A stretch of DNA of 64,000 nucleotides from Mesorhizobium sp. AR02. Its GTDB lineage: Bacteria > Pseudomonadota > Alphaproteobacteria > Rhizobiales > Rhizobiaceae. The position numbers and the translations under genes were made by a program. The notes beneath the pieces were generated by a model, which was not told where the DNA came from, made no database searches, and was given only the letters and a program-made list of their open reading frames with translations. Of the stretch, positions 61,497 through 64,000 are shown in pieces. The DNA lies in contig NZ_CP080533.1 in assembly GCF_024746835.1 (NCBI RefSeq), forward strand, positions 248,001-312,000, in the 5' to 3' direction. The stretch's first letter is position 1. Every line of letters begins with the position of its first letter.

Positions 61497-61894
61497 CGAT
61501 CGAGTTTCGATGCCCCGCCTGTTCACGTGCCATGGTGAGAACGGGATCCTGGCTGAAAACGATCGCCAGTTTCAAATGCGATAGATGCAACGCTAAAGTG
61601 CGGATCGGCTACGAAGAGAAGCTGGAGATTTTCGAGCGCTACCTTAGAAGGCGCCAGCAGGACGGCGGAATTACCGCACGGCTGAAGAAGTCAGGCGAAA
61701 AATCGCAGCTGAAGCCAGGTATCGATCTTCTGTCGGTCGCGACGAGCAAAATGGATCGAACTCACCCAATCAGCCTGAAAGCTTCCACCGGATCGAGTAC
61801 GGTTACTCCGAATTGGCAACCTGCCTCGTCGACCGCCGATTCTCTCCGGCCGCTGACCGACGCCGTCAAGCGGGAAGACATCAAATCCCCGTAG
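61466..61894 (+). CDS. Small zinc-ribbon protein
   Basis: ATG 61466: MPLSDKLRDVAIEFRCPACSRAMV, then FKCDRCNAKVRIGYEEKLEIFERYL. CPAC and CDRC are 22 residues apart, a likely zinc ribbon. The last 70 residues are Ser/Thr-rich and may be disordered. 142 residues; overlapping upstream frame not used. Unknown function. Confidence 0.65.
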   Translation: MPLSDKLRDVAIEFRCPACSRAMVRTGSWLKTIASFKCDRCNAKVRIGYEEKLEIFERYLRRRQQDGGITARLKKSGEKSQLKPGIDLLSVATSKMDRTHPISLKASTGSSTVTPNWQPASSTADSLRPLTDAVKREDIKSP

Positions 61895-62114
61895 CCAGGC
61901 CTCCGCCCGTTACTGACAGTGGCTTGGCCATAAGGGCGAAAGGCGGACTTGCCTGCCTCGCGTTCGACGCCCAGCAGGTCAAATTCGGCGATCGCATAAC
62001 TCTTGATCTTCAGCCAGTTTGTGACGACCGCTACGGTATTTGCTAACGCGGCGCTTCGAGACCATGCCCTCGTTATCGCCTTGGGGTCGCCCGGCAGGGG
62101 CCGGCTGAATTGGA

Positions 62115-62841
62115 AGGTAAGCGCTGTTCCGGCAGCACCTTTCGCGCGTGGACGTGAGGGACGATGGTCGGAGCCTTTGAGGGCTTCGACACATGACGAT
62201 TTCAGAGCGTACGCTCAAGTCCAGCGACCTAGAGCCGGCGCGGCGGTTCGAGGTGTTCACGGGTTCCGGTCGGCGGCGGGAATGGCTGCCGGAGGAGAAG
62301 GCTCGGATCGTAGCGGAAAGCTACGAGGCCGGCGAGACCGTGAGCGCGGTGGCCCGGCGTTATGCATTGTCCCCGCAGCAGCTGTTCGCCTGGCGTCGGG
62401 CCGCGCGTCTGCCGTTGGCAGAAGCGCCGGCACCGGAATCGTTGTTTGTTCCGGCGGTGGTCGCAGCGCCGATGTCGGAGCCAGCGGCGAGGCGCGGGTC
62501 GTCGCCGCGGAAGCGGAAGGCCGCACGAGACGGCGGGGTGATCGAGCTGGAGATCGACGGCGTCGCGATGCGGGTCGGCCGTGGCGCCGACGCCAGGACG
62601 GTGGCGGCGGTGATCCGTGCGCTGAAGGCCACGTCGTGATCGGGCCGACGGGTGCGGTCAAGGTCATGGTCGCTACAAAGCCGGTGGACTTCCGCAAGGG
62701 CGCAGAGGGCTTGGCGGCGCTGGTGCGCGAGACGATGGGCGCCGATCCATTCAGTGGCGCAGTCTATGTCTTCCGCGCGAAGCGGACGGACCGGATCAAG
62801 CTGATCTTCTGGGACGGCACCGGGGTCTGCCTCTATGCGAA
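62115..62841 (+). mobile_element. IS66-family element 3, left part, interrupted
   Basis: Begins with an IS66-type terminal repeat GTAAGCGCTGTTCCGGCAGC at 62115. tnpA (62193-62639) and tnpB (62636 on) follow, and tnpB is cut at 62841 by the second recombinase element. The rest lies outside the window. Confidence 0.85.
62193..62639 (+). CDS. tnpA: IS66 accessory protein TnpA
   Basis: 148 residues: RRREWLPEEKARIVAESYEAG and VSAVARRYALSPQQLFAWRRA (HTH), Pro/Ala linker, IELEIDGVAMRVGRGAD tail. Overlap of 4 bases with tnpB (GTGA). Confidence 0.92.
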   Translation: MTISERTLKSSDLEPARRFEVFTGSGRRREWLPEEKARIVAESYEAGETVSAVARRYALSPQQLFAWRRAARLPLAEAPAPESLFVPAVVAAPMSEPAARRGSSPRKRKAARDGGVIELEIDGVAMRVGRGADARTVAAVIRALKATS

Positions 62842-62845
62842 CTAA
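62636..62845 (+). pseudogene. tnpB: 5' half of IS66 tnpB, interrupted
   Basis: GTG at 62636: MIGPTGAVKVMVATKPVDFR to FWDGTGVCLYA, then N-stop formed by the element. The break comes right after CGAA (62838-62841), equivalent to the break in copy 1 (GACLFT then N-stop). Confidence 0.9.
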
Positions 62846-64000
62846 CTGGCTTCATACTACAGCCCTTTCCTTGAGATCGGAGCATTTTGAGGAGTTGAGT
62901 TGGCGGATGGCCTCTGCCCGATGGGCAAGCTGGTTCCATCGGCTGCACTGTTTGGCTGGGACGTGCGGTCCGGGCAGTTCATAGAGGCCGATATAGCCGT
63001 TGTAGGCATGTCTTTTCACGATGCCGTATTTCGCCCATCTGACCAGGGTGCATTCGGTGATTCCAAGTTTTGCGCAGGCTTCTGCTTTTGTCAGCATTCC
63101 CCGCTCGCGCAGCCGGTCGTAGCGCGAGCGCAGACCATATTGCTTGACGAGATAGATGACGCGCAAGTCGCTGAACTGGGTGTCAGCCTTACCGCGCCGC
63201 GCTGAGCCGCCGGGACGGATTCCCCTTGCATTCAGGATGTCAGCGATTTCAGCGCAGATATGCTCGTCGAGAAGCTTGTCGACCAATTCGACCACCTCGG
63301 GCCGGGTCTTTACCTGCTGTGCGGAGGTTTTCGGGTTCTGAGTGATCAATGTTTCGGTCTTTCCGCCTCTGAAGCGGATGTGTATCCGTGTCTCTCCCTC
63401 GGCCTGGAACTTGAGCAATGTGATGTCTTCGACGAGATAGGCAAGGAGCCGCTTGCGTTCTCGGTTCGGCAAGGCGGGGTCGCGCCAGACCGTTTTGAAG
63501 TCGGCCGTCATGGCGATCAATCGATCGCGGATTGCATCGTCGAGTGTCGCTCGGTCTGCGCGCAGAGCACTCTCTCTTTCTTCTCGTAGATCAGACAGCA
63601 TGCGCAGTTTGTCGTTCCATTCGCGTTCAAGGGTGTCGGCGACCAGGCGGTTGTTCGGATCGACCAGCATAAACCGCCGCTGTGCAAGATCGGCATCGAT
63701 TTGGGCGCGTTCGACGGCACGGAGCCGGAGTTTGTCCGCTTCGTCATAGCGCGCTTCGATCTCTTTTCGGATCTCCAGAGCTAACTCCACGGCGGCGGGC
63801 GTCATTTCCGCAGCGATCAGTTCACCGATCGCCGCGTCGACGGGCCAGCCTGCGATCGACTGGCAGTGAGGCTCACCCCGAGAGACGTAGGCGCGGCTGC
63901 AGACGTACCAAGTGTCCACCTGACCGCGCCGGGTGACGTAACGGGCCCTCATGTGACAGCCACACCGCCCGCATATGACGCGCCCCTGCAACAAAGCCGC
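62842..64000 (-). mobile_element. Serine-recombinase element, copy 2 (partial)
   Basis: The first bases, ctaactggcttcatac, equal the right end of copy 1 read on the other strand. The piece visible is the 3' end of the element in opposite orientation to copy 1. The rest is outside the window. The visible protein is identical to copy 1 as far as compared. Confidence 0.9.
62852..64000 (-). CDS. Large serine recombinase, C-terminal part (copy 2)
   Basis: Codes the last 382 residues of the recombinase (from AALLQGRVICGRCG on), cut by the window edge and not by a mutation. Residue sequence is the same as copy 1 over the shared part, so the copies are recent. It keeps zinc ribbon, coiled coil and C-terminal HTH. 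Confidence 0.9.
   Translation of the reverse strand, partial: AALLQGRVICGRCGCHMRARYVTRRGQVDTWYVCSRAYVSRGEPHCQSIAGWPVDAAIGELIAAEMTPAAVELALEIRKEIEARYDEADKLRLRAVERAQIDADLAQRRFMLVDPNNRLVADTLEREWNDKLRMLSDLREERESALRADRATLDDAIRDRLIAMTADFKTVWRDPALPNRERKRLLAYLVEDITLLKFQAEGETRIHIRFRGGKTETLITQNPKTSAQQVKTRPEVVELVDKLLDEHICAEIADILNARGIRPGGSARRGKADTQFSDLRVIYLVKQYGLRSRYDRLRERGMLTKAEACAKLGITECTLVRWAKYGIVKRHAYNGYIGLYELPGPHVPAKQCSRWNQLAHRAEAIRQLNSSKCSDLKERAVV

Noticed and set aside
1..64000. tRNA or rRNA genes
   Set aside because: I did not recognise any cloverleaf or rRNA sequence by eye; a covariance search was not possible here.

Overview
The window looks like accessory DNA from an alphaproteobacterium of the Rhizobiales, most likely a Mesorhizobium relative. 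The evidence is the high GC content, a DUF768-like protein, DUF982 and DUF3606 proteins, HWE-type histidine kinases, a csgH-type curli locus, a ROSE-like RNA thermometer before a small heat shock gene, six sigma-EcfG-like promoters and several rhizobial IS66 elements. No rRNA or tRNA gene was recognised by eye. Genus is inference, not proof.

Layout. 1-16 kb: small membrane proteins and stress or envelope genes (BrkB/YihY protein, ABC auxiliary lipoprotein, DUF2062 protein, CorA-like transporter, PRC-barrel proteins, PAS/HWE kinase, LolA-like protein, Hsp20), mixed with frameshifted remnants. 16.7-22.6 kb: an IS66 element whose tnpB is split by a 3.4 kb serine-recombinase element. 23.4-37.9 kb: OmpA-like protein, cyclopropane fatty acid synthase-like enzyme, very small genes, a repeat protein, a methyltransferase, a curli cluster and an Nramp-type transporter. 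38.2-40.8 kb: a complete IS66 copy with terminal inverted repeats and a perfect 8-bp target duplication. 40.9-48.8 kb: small conserved rhizobial proteins, host-attachment protein, DUF982 protein, an HWE kinase with a facing receiver, and broken L,D-transpeptidase and Gfo/Idh genes. 49-57 kb: AI-2E-type permease, Met-rich secreted protein, CheB, and a CheB-CheR-PAS-HWE hybrid kinase overlapping its receiver gene. 57.4-62 kb: more small genes and remnants. 62.1-64 kb: a third IS66, cut at the same tnpB position by a second copy of the recombinase element.

How it fits together. Six near-perfect GGAAC-N16/17-CGTT promoters sit in the right orientation before BrkB, DUF2062, CorA, PRC-barrel, a 76-residue protein and DUF982 genes, so part of the region probably belongs to the general stress regulon. 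Several families occur as one intact and one frameshifted copy (BrkB, PRC-barrel, ABC auxiliary lipoprotein, PFFTDAGMKT-type secreted protein), which suggests redundant stress genes being lost. Long kinase and transposase frames are uninterrupted, so poor base calling is not the simplest explanation.

The most notable system is the recombinase element. It has a DUF5372-like gene, an HTH gene ending at an A8 slippery run, a coupled small ORF and a 705-residue large serine recombinase. It is inserted twice at the matching codon of two different IS66 tnpB genes, and the fully visible copy is flanked by AA on both sides, as expected for a serine integrase with a 2-bp crossover.
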